A DNA stretch of 64,000 nt from Sulfuritalea sp. GTDB lineage: Bacteria > Pseudomonadota > Gammaproteobacteria > Burkholderiales > Rhodocyclaceae. Location: the NCBI GenBank assembly GCA_022842325.1, contig JALHPU010000015.1, positions 38,904 through 102,903 on the forward strand, given 5' to 3'. Both the position numbers and the translations under genes were made by a program. The notes below the pieces were generated by a model, which had not been told where the DNA came from, ran no database searches, and saw nothing but the letters and a program-made list of their open reading frames with translations. This document shows positions 38,708 to 46,356 of the stretch, one piece after another; position 1 is the stretch's first letter, and each line of letters begins with the position of its first letter.

Positions 38708-38815
38708 CTATGTACCGTTCGGATGAATTTGATGTCGAGGGGATCACAGATCTTCGATCGCACTCTACAGCCGGCAAGACCGTGCACGTTGGTGTTGATG
38801 CGAGGTTCCATAAGC
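38708..38815 (-). pseudogene. C-terminal fragment of a CusR-like response regulator
   Basis: On the minus strand this reads NVHGLAGCRVRSKICDPLDI then KFIRTVHS, matching [20 protein letters not shown] and KIIRTVRG of the orphan regulator (DNA 36234-36330). About 36 codons remain; the receiver and most of the DNA-binding domain are missing. It is a diverged leftover of a third CusR-type gene, indicating that this end of the metal island was once longer or duplicated. Confidence 0.75.
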
Positions 38816-38898
38816 GAAACAACACTGCACATCCAATTGACTGTGGGTGAAAAATGAGGAGAAACTCTCGTCACATCGAACTGCCAACCCAGTCGTCA

Positions 38899-39396
38899 TC
38901 AGTCGGCAATCTTGATTTCCACCGGCGTCGCATTGTTGAACAAGTCCAGCACAGGGCAATGCGCATCGACAACTGCCTTCAGCCGCGCCAGATCCTCCTT
39001 CGAGGCAGAGCTGTCGAAACTCACGGAACCTGAGACGCGCAGGAAGCCTGGTCTAACGTCTTTGGCAGCGCCGAAGAAGCCGCGCAGATCAAGTTCCCCT
39101 TCGAGTTCAACCGAGACATCACGCAAGGGAATGCCGAGGGCGTCGGCGTGCAAGCGATACGTGATTTCCTGACAAGTCGCGAGCGCAGCTAGGGCATATT
39201 CGACTGGATTGGGGGCTTGATCAGTTCCACCCAGTGACGGGGGCTCATCGACTCCCACAGTGAAGTCGCGAATCTTGACCTCGCGGTGAAGTCCGTCACG
39301 CCCCTGGCTGGTCACATTAAACCGATCGATCGTTTGTGCCCCCTCGCTGGCGAGCGCCAAACGGGTATCGTTGAACAGTTGAGCAAAGCCAGACAT
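38899..39396 (-). CDS. OsmC family protein
   Basis: A 165-aa OsmC/Ohr-fold protein that would reduce organic hydroperoxides or act on other thiol substrates. The two conserved cysteines are present: YALAALATCQEITYRLHADA and VVDAHCPVLDLF. The sequence resembles the YhfA/OsmC-like branch more than classical Ohr. AAGGAAACTGGC precedes the ATG. It is separated from neighbours and lies next to the regulator fragment. Confidence 0.88.
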   Translation of the reverse strand: MSGFAQLFNDTRLALASEGAQTIDRFNVTSQGRDGLHREVKIRDFTVGVDEPPSLGGTDQAPNPVEYALAALATCQEITYRLHADALGIPLRDVSVELEGELDLRGFFGAAKDVRPGFLRVSGSVSFDSSASKEDLARLKAVVDAHCPVLDLFNNATPVEIKIAD

Positions 39397-39595
39397 GCCA
39401 GTTTCCTTTCCGGATCACAACGGATCTGAGTTTATGAGCGCCATTCGCTACCTACCGAGACCGAATGGCAGGAGCGAACTATAGGGGCGCGGCAATGACC
39501 GAGCAAAGAATTTATAGTCGCATGCATATTCCATTCGGTGCGTCTCGGCTATTTATAGTCGATAATCTTGCCAGAATACATACTCGCCCTTTGCC

Positions 39596-40876
39596 ATGAC
39601 TGATCCGATAGGCAGGCTCATACTGCGCTGGAAGGACGATCCCCACAGCACCTACTCGACGTGGTTCTTGTGGACCGAACGATTGAAAAACTTCCGGTCA
39701 ATTCGTCGCGGGATTGGTCAGGTAGTAAAGGATATCGAGGCAGGCAGTTTTGGAAACGCCTATCGGGAATCATCCCTCGAAACGGTAGTAGGTTCCGTCG
39801 CGGAGCAGCGCCAAATATTCAGGGGGGCGGATCACGCGTTCCTCTGGAAGCCCAAGCTGCGCATTCCAGATATCTATGAGAATGCAGAAAACCAACGAGC
39901 CTTTGCCCAATTGCTCCATACGTGCAATTGCTGCAACAGCGGCGAGCAAATTATCGAAGCAATTCGTCGCATAGACGCGCTTGGCATAAAGGGACTCGGG
40001 CCGGCCGTTGCAAACCTGCTTTACTTCATTCACCCGACCTTGATGCCGCCGTTTAATACTGCCATCGTCAAGGGTTACAACGCGCTTACCGGCGCCAAGG
40101 TAAAGCTTGGGCGCTGGGATCATTATCTGGCGATGAGAGAAGGTATCGTGGGATTGAATTCCACGCATCGAAAACTACTGTCAAATGACCTGGGGGCGGT
40201 CGCCGGACTTCTATTTGACATTGGCTCGGAGCGATACCCGGCACCCCCACGAGATGGCGACCTGGAATCTGAACTTGCGTGGCAGAAAGATCTGGCGAAG
40301 GTCCGGGAGGAAACGGCCGCACAGCGAAAGCTATTCGCATCGGCGGAAGATAATGATCAAACTCATACTCAGGTCCAAGGCTGGCTCAGAGACTTGGGTA
40401 TTGCGCTTGGGTTCGCAGTTTGGGTTGCGGCCAATGACCGCAGCCGTGCTTACGGAAAAGGCCAACTGAGCGATGGTTGCCTAACCGTGCTTCCCGACAC
40501 TCTGACCAACTCGCCTGGCGCCGACGCGGTTAGGCTCATTGACGTGATCTGGCTGGAAGGAAAATCGGGTAATGCAGTCGCCGCATTCGAGGTCGAGCAT
40601 ACGACATCGATCTACTCTGGCATCGTTCGCTTACTCGACTTGGCCTATGGCAGTGAGCTCAAGACCTGCGAAGGCTTGTTCCTTGTCGCTCCTGACGGGC
40701 GAGAAAATGATGTTCGTCAGCAGATCCGGCGACCGGCGTTTTCCAAGATCGAAGAGTTGAATTTCCGATACTTGCCCTATGGCGAACTTCGTGACCAACG
40801 TGACGCGATTGCACGATTTGGATCCGGACTGAAGCCGGTTTTCGCGATTTCCAAAGCGATAGGCGAACAGTCATAG
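39596..40876 (+). CDS. predicted restriction-like nuclease with HhH-like region
   Basis: A 426-aa soluble protein. Residues 125-165 resemble a helix-hairpin-helix/DNA-glycosylase-like element (IKGLGPAVANLLYFIHP). The C-terminal third has AVAAFEVEHTTSIYSGIVRL, an E-x-E motif after a hydrophobic strand with an earlier acidic strand (VRLIDVIWLEG), as in PD-(D/E)XK restriction enzymes. I recall this EVEHTTSIYSG motif from predicted type II restriction-like proteins, but no methyltransferase is next to it. Orphan nuclease of a defence system is the best guess. ATG 39596 lies at the end of an AT-rich spacer without a strong ribosome site. Confidence 0.6.
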   Translation: MTDPIGRLILRWKDDPHSTYSTWFLWTERLKNFRSIRRGIGQVVKDIEAGSFGNAYRESSLETVVGSVAEQRQIFRGADHAFLWKPKLRIPDIYENAENQRAFAQLLHTCNCCNSGEQIIEAIRRIDALGIKGLGPAVANLLYFIHPTLMPPFNTAIVKGYNALTGAKVKLGRWDHYLAMREGIVGLNSTHRKLLSNDLGAVAGLLFDIGSERYPAPPRDGDLESELAWQKDLAKVREETAAQRKLFASAEDNDQTHTQVQGWLRDLGIALGFAVWVAANDRSRAYGKGQLSDGCLTVLPDTLTNSPGADAVRLIDVIWLEGKSGNAVAAFEVEHTTSIYSGIVRLLDLAYGSELKTCEGLFLVAPDGRENDVRQQIRRPAFSKIEELNFRYLPYGELRDQRDAIARFGSGLKPVFAISKAIGEQS

Positions 40877-40963
40877 TGCTGGAAGCGAGACTTGGAATGC
40901 GCACATTTCTGCCAATTGACTGGTTATCATTCACCATTTCAAGCTGCGGCGGATCTACGATCA

Positions 40964-41296
40964 GTGCATATTGATAAGTGGCTGTGGGCCGCTCGCTTCC
41001 TCCTGACTAGGAACCTTGCCACTCAAAGTGTCGAGTGCGGCAGAGTCATGGTTAATGGAGTCATCGCCAGGCCCTCCCAACTGGTTAAGCCGGGTGATGT
41101 ACTCAACTTTCGTGTTGTAGACCGCGAATGGGAGATCGTGGTACGCGAGATGAATGCAAGTCCTGTATCCCTCAAGGAAGCAAAACTGATGTACGAGGAA
41201 ACTGCAACCAGCCAAGAAAGGCACATTCAGTCGGTCGAAATAAAACGCATTGGTCTGCACCGGATATCTTTTAAGTCAGTGATCCATTCACGCTGA
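40964..41296 (+). CDS. hslR: S4-domain RNA-binding protein, Hsp15 family
   Basis: A 110-aa protein with an N-terminal S4 RNA-binding domain (IDKWLWAARFLLTRNLATQS, VECGRVMVNGVIARPSQLVK, then PGDVLNF) followed by a charged tail, as in Hsp15 (HslR), which recycles 50S subunits with stalled nascent chains. The start is probably GTG 40964 (MHIDKWLWAAR, the usual Hsp15 beginning); the frame is open back to an ATG at 40892, which would add 24 unrelated residues. It is somewhat shorter than the E. coli protein (133 aa). Confidence 0.85.
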   Translation: MHIDKWLWAARFLLTRNLATQSVECGRVMVNGVIARPSQLVKPGDVLNFRVVDREWEIVVREMNASPVSLKEAKLMYEETATSQERHIQSVEIKRIGLHRISFKSVIHSR

Positions 41297-41666
41297 ACTG
41301 AATGGCAAGACTAGCCGCTATAGGCAAAGATGGCGCCGATTCTTGGATGGGGATGGCGAATTGAATGGCCACCTTGTATGACCGGTTGTGGCCGGCAAGA
41401 CCCAGTGACCACCGGCAGCTACCTGGCATCGGAACTCAGCGGCAGCTATTCAACGCCGAACTTGTAGAGATCAGTGAGTGCTCGGTGCCCAAAGCCGACG
41501 GTGAAGGAAATCGGGAGCCGCCATTCGCTAGGAATGCGAAAACGAGGCATCTGTCATAGGTTATGCGCACGACAGTTTGAGTATGAAGGCGATTGCGCAG
41601 CAGTTTTGGGGACCATTGGCCGTGAAACGTGTTGGTTTAGAGCTGCTAGCTCCTGGGAAATGATCG
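41297..41666. other. non-coding region with dispersed-repeat copy 2
   Basis: 370 bases between the Hsp15 gene and a convergent hypothetical gene. No credible gene. It holds the second copy of the dispersed repeat at 41386-41497. Confidence 0.5.
41386..41497 (+). repeat. dispersed ~110-bp intergenic repeat, copy 2
   Basis: TTGTGGCCGGCAAGACCCAG, then GACCACCGGCAGCTACCTGG, CTCAGCGGCAGCTATTC, ending GCTCGGTGCCCAAAGCCGA. It is about 85% identical by eye to copy 1 at 9351 and less so to copy 3 at 42962. Same orientation as the others. Confidence 0.75.
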
Positions 41667-42770
41667 TTACTTTTTTATATTCCATTCCGAATCGAGCTCC
41701 ACGATCATTTTCCTTAAGTAATCGAAATAGTCTGACCCCATTTCAAACTCGAGACTACCTTTCTGCTCCATTATCCGGAGCAGAAATTTTCCACTAATGA
41801 CGCAATTGACTTTATTTCTATATCGAACCTTTCCGTCCGGCAGAACAAAGTAGAGATGACTGACCAACCATTTGTACGACAGATTAGGTTTTATCAGACC
41901 CGGATTACCAACATTGTTCTCGCCGGTAGCCGGTTCTCTAACGATATAAACCAAATCACGCTCATCTTCCTTTTTAGTTAGGTCAATGTCTCTCAGATAA
42001 AGCGCTCCGTTGTGATACTCGACTTTTTGAATCTTGTTTGGAAGATCAAAACCGGCACCTTTACCGGGCTCGTAGTACAAGACCCAATGCAGATGCAATA
42101 CTTCATTTAGATGTTCAAAACCAGCGCCATTCCAGTAGGTAATTTCATAGATGCCGCCATACGCACGTTGTAATGGCTCAGTCGTTACCAACTCCTTTCC
42201 AATAAGGGACGACGAGAGCCCAAGCGCGAGGCTCAACCCTTCTTCAAATGGACTTAAGGCTCGGTTAACTTGTTTGCCTCGATAGGCTGCAAATACATCT
42301 AATAAATCTCTCGCTCCAGACCCTCCAGCTTTTAGGTACTCGAACTTTCGATTCCGAAAGTAAAAGACATTGAAGCTTCCGGAGTACGTTCGGCCGCCTT
42401 CCACAATAAACGCGAGCAAACTGACGTCTTTTAGTCGGCCATCATTTGAGAGGGCCGCTAATTCCTGCTCGAACAACACACCCGTCGGCGTTGTCGTACT
42501 AGTCCATTTGCGAAGATGCCTAATTACGTACCGCGCAGACTCGACTGGTCCCGCATATGACACAACGAATCGGTCGGTGATCCAGACCGTTTTTTGTAGC
42601 ACATCGGATATTGTGTATTTAGATTCCGGAGGAAGTGCGACGTTGAACCTTTGAATCGGGGAGGGCAGCTTGCTAACTATCGCATTCGTCGGCGGAATCT
42701 TCCACGAAATTAAGATATCGGAAATCATGAAGACGTGATTCTCGATTTGAAAACTAGCAATAACGGTCAC
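41667..42770 (-). CDS. hypothetical protein, proteasome-fold (Ntn-hydrolase) like
   Basis: A 367-aa soluble protein in clearly A+T-richer DNA than its surroundings, so probably acquired. It starts MTVIASFQIENHVFMISDIL and has RFVVSYAGPVESARYVIRHL after about 70 residues; this order (short strand, S/AD-x-L-xS, then a Y-A-G turn) is what proteasome-beta/HslV-like Ntn proteins show near their N-terminus, and the protein at 43683 begins in the same way. No nucleophilic Thr is at position 1 or 2 beyond MT. The remaining 250 residues are not recognised. The function is unknown. Confidence 0.7.
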   Translation of the reverse strand: MTVIASFQIENHVFMISDILISWKIPPTNAIVSKLPSPIQRFNVALPPESKYTISDVLQKTVWITDRFVVSYAGPVESARYVIRHLRKWTSTTTPTGVLFEQELAALSNDGRLKDVSLLAFIVEGGRTYSGSFNVFYFRNRKFEYLKAGGSGARDLLDVFAAYRGKQVNRALSPFEEGLSLALGLSSSLIGKELVTTEPLQRAYGGIYEITYWNGAGFEHLNEVLHLHWVLYYEPGKGAGFDLPNKIQKVEYHNGALYLRDIDLTKKEDERDLVYIVREPATGENNVGNPGLIKPNLSYKWLVSHLYFVLPDGKVRYRNKVNCVISGKFLLRIMEQKGSLEFEMGSDYFDYLRKMIVELDSEWNIKK

Positions 42771-43118
42771 AATAGAATCTCCATCTGGGACTTTTTAGTA
42801 TTGCAGGTCAGCCCTAAATACTGAACTTTTTGAGTCAATTCATTGTGAGTGCGCTCGCGCTGGTTGCTAGCATATCCAATGTTAGTACGGCCCTGATGTA
42901 ATAGGGTTGCCGTGGCCCAAAGGAGCGATCGTCTGCTTTGGAGAGTTATCACCAATGACTGTTTGTGGCCGCCTGTACTCAGTGACCACCGGCAGCTACC
43001 CGGCACCGGAATTCAACGGCGGCAATTCGGCCTCGAACGTGAAGGATTCGATTTCTGGTCAGTGCCCAAAGCGGACCTAGCCAGTCTAGGCAAGCAGACG
43101 CTCAGGAACGTTTGAATT
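42771..43118. other. non-coding region with dispersed-repeat copy 3
   Basis: 348 bases without a credible gene, between the proteasome-fold-like gene and the first palindrome of the cassette-like array. Contents: dispersed-repeat copy 3 (42962-43075). Confidence 0.5.
42962..43075 (+). repeat. dispersed ~110-bp intergenic repeat, copy 3
   Basis: TTTGTGGCCGCCTGTACTCA, then GTGACCACCGGCAGCTACCC, TTCAACGGCGGCAATTCG, ending CAGTGCCCAAAGCGGA. More diverged than copies 1 and 2, with a few small insertions near the end. Confidence 0.65.
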
Positions 43119-43157
43119 CACCGGACGCTGCGCGGCTTCATCGCGCAGCGTCCGGTG
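43119..43157 (-). repeat. palindrome 1, attC-like, after the 110-aa membrane protein gene
   Basis: CACCGGACGCTGCGCG, loop GCTTCAT, CGCGCAGCGTCCGGTG: a perfect 16-bp stem, 20 bases beyond the stop of the minus-strand gene at 43178. Palindrome 2 at 43611 shares its core (GCTGCGCG-loop-CGCGCAGC) and loop exactly. It could be the folded body of an integron attC site or an ordinary terminator; there is no T-run. Confidence 0.55.
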
Positions 43158-43177
43158 ATGATGGGTTCGGCCCCATG

Positions 43178-43510
43178 TCACTCTCCACCTTTTGCGGATG
43201 GGCTTTGTGTTGTTTCTCTCGTGTGCTGCTTGTCCATGCCGCCCAGAACATACCCGGCGACCCCGCTTAGGATTGAGGCCACTCCTTCTGCCGTAAGCTT
43301 GCCGAGAGCAGCAAGAAGAATCGTTGCGAGAATGATCAGGACGGCCGCCGCTAAACGAAGGAAGTTGCCACGTTCGAACATCAGTCCAAACGACTTAGCT
43401 TGTCCTTGACCCGCGCGATAAAAGGCGATGCCTCCTACGATCGTAAATGCCGAGATTGCGAGAGCAAGAACAATGACAATTGCCCATACAACAGTTTGTG
43501 TGTCCGTCAT
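43178..43510 (-). CDS. small two-helix membrane protein, 110 aa
   Basis: Two membrane helices (VVWAIVIVLALAISAFTIVGGIAF shortened: WAIVIVLALAISAFTIVGG at about 9-28; LAAAVLIILATILLAALG at about 53-70), a basic loop between them and a hydrophilic Ser/Thr/Gln tail. No family is recognised. It is flanked on both sides by palindromes that share a core, like a gene cassette. ATG 43510 is preceded by GGGAGTAATCC on the minus strand. Confidence 0.65.
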   Translation of the reverse strand: MTDTQTVVWAIVIVLALAISAFTIVGGIAFYRAGQGQAKSFGLMFERGNFLRLAAAVLIILATILLAALGKLTAEGVASILSGVAGYVLGGMDKQHTRETTQSPSAKGGE

Positions 43511-43587
43511 GGATTACTCCCAAGTAAGCAAGGTGGTTTTGTTGAATTGCTCACGTTCCTCGCATTCGCGAAGCGTGCTCATGTAAA

Positions 43588-43681
43588 GGGGCCGAACGTT
43601 CAAGGTGACCGGAGCTGCGCGGCTTCATCGCGCAGCGTCCAGAGAGCGAAGCGAACGGGATCGACCGCAGGGTTAGACGTC
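43588..43681 (-). repeat. attC-like site 2 between two minus-strand genes
   Basis: Reading the minus strand: GTCTAAC (complement of 43672-43678) directly after the stop of the gene at 43683, then about 30 bases, then a hairpin at 43611-43640 (CGGACGCTGCGCG / CGCGCAGC-TCCG) with one unpaired base on one arm (43637), then CCTTGAAC-GTTCGGC. Integron attC sites have an RYYYAAC box, an imperfect stem with extrahelical bases and a GTTRRRY box; the last box deviates at one position here. The likeness is real but not proof. Confidence 0.45.
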
Positions 43682-43682
43682 T

Positions 43683-44519
43683 TCATACCATGCCCAATAA
43701 GCCAATCTTTGCGGTACCAAGCTGCGTTAATTGGTCATTCAACTCTCGACCAAGATAGCTGAAGTACGCCTCGCCTCTTCCAGGGGTACGAGGACGACAG
43801 AGCATGTACTGATGGAAACCGAGCGCATTTGCAGTGGCAAGTTGAAGGTCGCCACCTATCGTCGGAAAATCGGCTGACTGGATACAGTCTTCTATGACAT
43901 ACCGCGGAGAGCGGGACTGCGGTCGTCCTGGAGTGCTTTCGTTTTCTAGCGCCCTTGCAATGGATTCCGAAACGCGGTCACTACAGTCACCAAGGTAAAC
44001 AAACTGCTTGCCAAGTAGGTTCCTATATTGGGTACAGCGGATTTCATAGGTGCCCGATTCTGCTTTCTCTGGCTGGAAGCTATATAGCTCCAAAGCACGC
44101 TGAACCGAACACCAGCCAAAAATCGCGATAGAGAACATTGCTGCCGGGCCCATTGAGACCTTCACATGGTCATAGGTCACAGACAAGTACTTGGATACAT
44201 ATGCCGCGATGTCACTTAACGAGGGCGAATAGGGTTCGTGCGAAATCAGATTTGTTAAAAGTGGAACCAGCGACAAGTATGTGTTCTGTCCAACGAGTGT
44301 GCTTCCCGCGAAGGCGTATCCGTACGAGCGCTGCGACGATAGCGTGGAAAAGAATCCATCCGCGCTGGGGGTTCTGCAAATCACAGGCAGCGAGAACAGT
44401 TTTGCGGCATCGCCGATGAGGGGAGAACCGGAGTCGCGGGAAACGAGGCTATCGGCAGCTGCCCAAAGCGATGGGTACTCGGGAATTTCTGTATTGCACC
44501 AGATAACGATGGCGGTCAT
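43683..44519 (-). CDS. hypothetical protein, proteasome-fold (Ntn-hydrolase) like
   Basis: A 278-aa soluble protein. The N-terminus MTAIVIWCNTEIPEY, then LWAAADSLVSRDSG, GDAAKLFSLPV and YGYAFAGSTLVGQNTYL follows the pattern of proteasome-beta-like Ntn proteins (first strand, A-A-D-S, A-K-L/I-F, A-F-A-G). Cys8 or Thr2 could be the nucleophile after processing; this is inference. It stands tightly between GTTAGACGTC/GACGTCTAAC inverted repeats (43672-43681 and 44526-44535), 6 bases from its start and 2 from its stop, as a gene cassette would. Confidence 0.7.
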   Translation of the reverse strand: MTAIVIWCNTEIPEYPSLWAAADSLVSRDSGSPLIGDAAKLFSLPVICRTPSADGFFSTLSSQRSYGYAFAGSTLVGQNTYLSLVPLLTNLISHEPYSPSLSDIAAYVSKYLSVTYDHVKVSMGPAAMFSIAIFGWCSVQRALELYSFQPEKAESGTYEIRCTQYRNLLGKQFVYLGDCSDRVSESIARALENESTPGRPQSRSPRYVIEDCIQSADFPTIGGDLQLATANALGFHQYMLCRPRTPGRGEAYFSYLGRELNDQLTQLGTAKIGLLGMV

Positions 44520-44525
44520 TGTCTA

Positions 44526-44568
44526 GACGTCTAACAGTGTTTACACGGACACTGGGGTCCGTGTAACA
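44526..44568 (-). repeat. attC-like site 3 before the 278-aa gene
   Basis: On the minus strand: TGTTACACGGAC, loop CCCAGT, GTCCGTGTAAACA, then CT and GTTAGAC. The stem is perfect except for one extra base on one arm, and the final GTTAGAC fits the attC/attI core GTTRRRY, with the next gene starting 9 bases after it. The opposite RYYYAAC box was not found, so the site may be truncated. Confidence 0.45.
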
Positions 44569-45186
44569 GATGATATTGATGACGCTGGGAAGTCTGTGCT
44601 AAGTGCATTATTGTCAATGGCTTAGATTTCGTGCTGTCAGTATAACAACTCCAATATGCCAGACGCCTGTGGATAGTTTTCCGGAAGCATGGTCACGGTA
44701 TCCTTGCCGTTTTTTTACCGCCCAAAAGGAGTGACACTATCTATGGGTGACCGCTTTCGGGTGCAATCCCGTAGGTCCGCTTATGGCCGATTTTACACAG
44801 TGACCACCGGCAGCTTCGGAGAACCAAATTTCCACTAAACCGGCCCATCAAGATCGAAGCCACCGACTCTCGCCACCATGGGAAGCACCTTACCAGACAT
44901 AAACCCACAAGTCTGAACTACGTCCAAACGTAGAGCAGCAGAGGCGTTGCGTCGCATTGCTGGCCTGTGCCGTGTCGTGTTTATCCTTCGCCCGTCCCAG
45001 CGGCTGTGGTTCCTGGTCAACAGACAAGCCCGACAAGGGCAAAGAATTTGCTCGCTGGAGAGCGTGCGGCGCGTTGCGAGCGAGGGCTGGACTGCCTGGA
45101 AAGCCTGCGGCACCGGCTGGGCGCAAGTCGATCCGGCGCCCTCGGAGAACTCGCGCGAGCGTCATGTCCCTCTTGTCCGTAGCGGA
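44569..45186. other. non-coding region before the tRNA array, with partial dispersed repeat
   Basis: 618 bases without a convincing gene. A partial copy of the dispersed repeat is at about 44777-44834 (CTTATGGCCGATTTTACACA, then GTGACCACCGGCAGCTTCGG, then CCAAATTTCCAC). Several open frames cross 44890-45320 on the plus strand but lack ribosome sites and overlap the HNH gene. The left border of the tRNA-carrying element could lie here. Confidence 0.45.
44777..44834 (+). repeat. dispersed repeat, partial copy 4
   Basis: Keeps ATGGCC and ACAGTGACCACCGGCAGCT of the repeat; the second half is missing. It stands at the boundary between the cassette-like region and the tRNA element. Confidence 0.5.
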
Positions 45187-45765
45187 CTACCGCATGCCAG
45201 CCGTCTCCACCCGGCTATGCGCCGGAAGCCGGTGGGCGAGATAGCTCATCTGATCGGCGACGATATGGCGACCGGAAAGAATGAAGTGCTCGAATCGACA
45301 CGGCTCATACGGGATGTATAAAAGCGGCATACGCGCTTCTTCCGGTGTGCGACAACCCTTCCTCATATTGCAGGATCGGTGCGCCGCGACGACGTTGGTC
45401 CAGACGTCCTTGCCGCCACGCGCTTTCGGGTGCACATGGTCGCGTGTCAGATCGCCCGACAGAATCCTGTCGCCACAGTAGGCGCAGATCATGCGATCGC
45501 GTTTTCCGAGCAGGAAGTTGTCATCGCGACCAAGCGGAATGGCGTACGCGTGACGAACCATAGCTTCGCTCCTGGCCAGGGCAATCACCGGTGGCAGGGC
45601 GAGTTCGCTACGCAATCCAGAAGTCCGCTGTCTTCCTCCATGCAGGATCAGGGCAGGGTCGCCAAGAGTCCATGCGACCTTGTCGGTCGCCACATAGTAG
45701 GCCGCACGATCAATGTCCATCCAGCGATGGGGCATGCCGGCGATGCTGAGCGCAAGAATTCTCAT
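45187..45765 (-). CDS. HNH endonuclease at the downstream end of the tRNA array
   Basis: A 192-aa protein of the phage-type HNH family. It starts MRILALSIAGMPHRWMDIDR and has the zinc/HNH core CAYCGDRILSGDLTRDHVHP, KARGGKDVWTNVVAAHRSCN, MRKG: two CxxC/CxxC-like pairs around the D-H-V-H and N residues. ATG 45765 follows CAGGAG at 6 bases; the frame is open further upstream only because it runs through tRNA genes. Relatives of this enzyme are often found beside tRNA genes in phages and integrative elements. It would be transcribed after the tRNA array. Confidence 0.92.
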   Translation of the reverse strand: MRILALSIAGMPHRWMDIDRAAYYVATDKVAWTLGDPALILHGGRQRTSGLRSELALPPVIALARSEAMVRHAYAIPLGRDDNFLLGKRDRMICAYCGDRILSGDLTRDHVHPKARGGKDVWTNVVAAHRSCNMRKGCRTPEEARMPLLYIPYEPCRFEHFILSGRHIVADQMSYLAHRLPAHSRVETAGMR

Positions 45766-45860
45766 GAAATCTCCTGCCGGCGTTGCTTGCGCTGCCGGGC
45801 GATTTTTCTCCGATGCATGGTGCGAAATGGTTTGAAATTCAGGAAGGTTGTAGGGTGTTC

Positions 45861-45935
45861 TGGCATCCCTGCCGTGATTCGAATACGGGACATGCGGACT
45901 AGGATTCCGCTGCTCTTCCGCTGAGCTACAAGGAT
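45861..45935 (-). tRNA. tRNA-Arg (CCT)
   Basis: Acceptor ATCCTTG/CAGGGAT with one G-T pair, D-stem GCTC/GAGC, anticodon loop ATCCTAG, T-loop TTCGAAT, CCA encoded. Last tRNA of the array, 96 bases before the HNH gene. Reads codon AGG. Confidence 0.88.
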
Positions 45936-45944
45936 AGAAGCGGG

Positions 45945-46017
45945 CCCGCTCGGAGAGACTCGAACTCTCTACCTCGATCTTCGGAGGATCGCGCTCTTCC
46001 AAGTGAGCTACGAGCAG
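45945..46017 (-). tRNA. tRNA-Arg (CCG)
   Basis: Acceptor CTGCTCG/CGAGCGG, D-stem GCTC/GAGC, anticodon stem CGATC/GATCG with loop CTCCGAA, T-stem GAGAG/CTCTC. The sequence after the discriminator is CCC, so CCA is not encoded. Reads CGG. Confidence 0.88.
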
Positions 46018-46023
46018 TTTGAC

Positions 46024-46100
46024 TGGGGTGTCCGACCGGGATCGAACCGGCTACCTCGTGAGCCACAATCACGCGCTCTGCCACATGAGCTACGGACACC
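46024..46100 (-). tRNA. tRNA-His (GTG)
   Basis: Has the extra 5' G (G-1) opposite C73, as required for histidyl-tRNA; acceptor GTGTCCG/CGGACAC, loop TTGTGGC, T-loop TTCGATC, CCA encoded. Confidence 0.93.
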
Positions 46101-46110
46101 ATTGAAACGG

Positions 46111-46186
46111 CTAGGGAGGAAGGATTCGAACCTTCGATATTGCCGGGTTCAAAACCCGGTGCCTTGGACCGCTTGGCGACTCCCCA
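46111..46186 (-). tRNA. tRNA-Gln (TTG)
   Basis: Begins TGGGGAG with the weak U1-A72 pair typical of tRNA-Gln; anticodon stem CCGGG/CCCGG with loop TTTTGAA; T-stem GAAGG/CCTTC. CCA not encoded (CCG). Confidence 0.9.
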
Positions 46187-46192
46187 ATCTGA

Positions 46193-46266
46193 TGGACGCG
46201 CGAGACGGAGTTGAACCGTCCTCTTCAGTTTTGCAGACTGCTGCCGGGCCGCTTGGCTATCGCGCG
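46193..46266 (-). tRNA. tRNA-Cys (GCA)
   Basis: Acceptor CGCGCGA/TCGCGCG with discriminator T, loop CTGCAAA, T-stem GACGG/CCGTC, CCA encoded. U73 fits cysteinyl-tRNA. Confidence 0.9.
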
Positions 46267-46274
46267 ACAAGAAA

Positions 46275-46351
46275 TGGTGCCCACTGACGGACTCGAACCG
46301 CCAAAATCCCTGCTTACAAGGCAGGCCCTGTACCAATTGAGGCAAGCGGGC
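46275..46351 (-). tRNA. tRNA-Thr (TGT)
   Basis: Acceptor GCCCGCT/AGTGGGC, anticodon stem CCTGC/GCAGG with loop CTTGTAA, T-loop TTCGAGT, CCA encoded. The D-arm starts TGCCTC rather than the usual TAGCTC. Confidence 0.85.
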
Positions 46352-46356
46352 AAATC

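Noticed and set aside
41386..43075. The dispersed repeat as an attC site of the cassette array
   Set aside because: Its length fits, but it lacks GTTRRRY and RYYYAAC boxes and has no central palindrome; one copy lies far away after katG.
44947..45321. Plus-strand frames of 95-124 codons before the HNH gene
   Set aside because: No ribosome sites, three frames open at once because of high G+C, and overlap with the real minus-strand HNH gene.
45766..46002. N-terminal extension of the HNH endonuclease frame
   Set aside because: The added 79 residues are the translation of two tRNA genes; a good AGGAG site and the family's usual start are at 45765.
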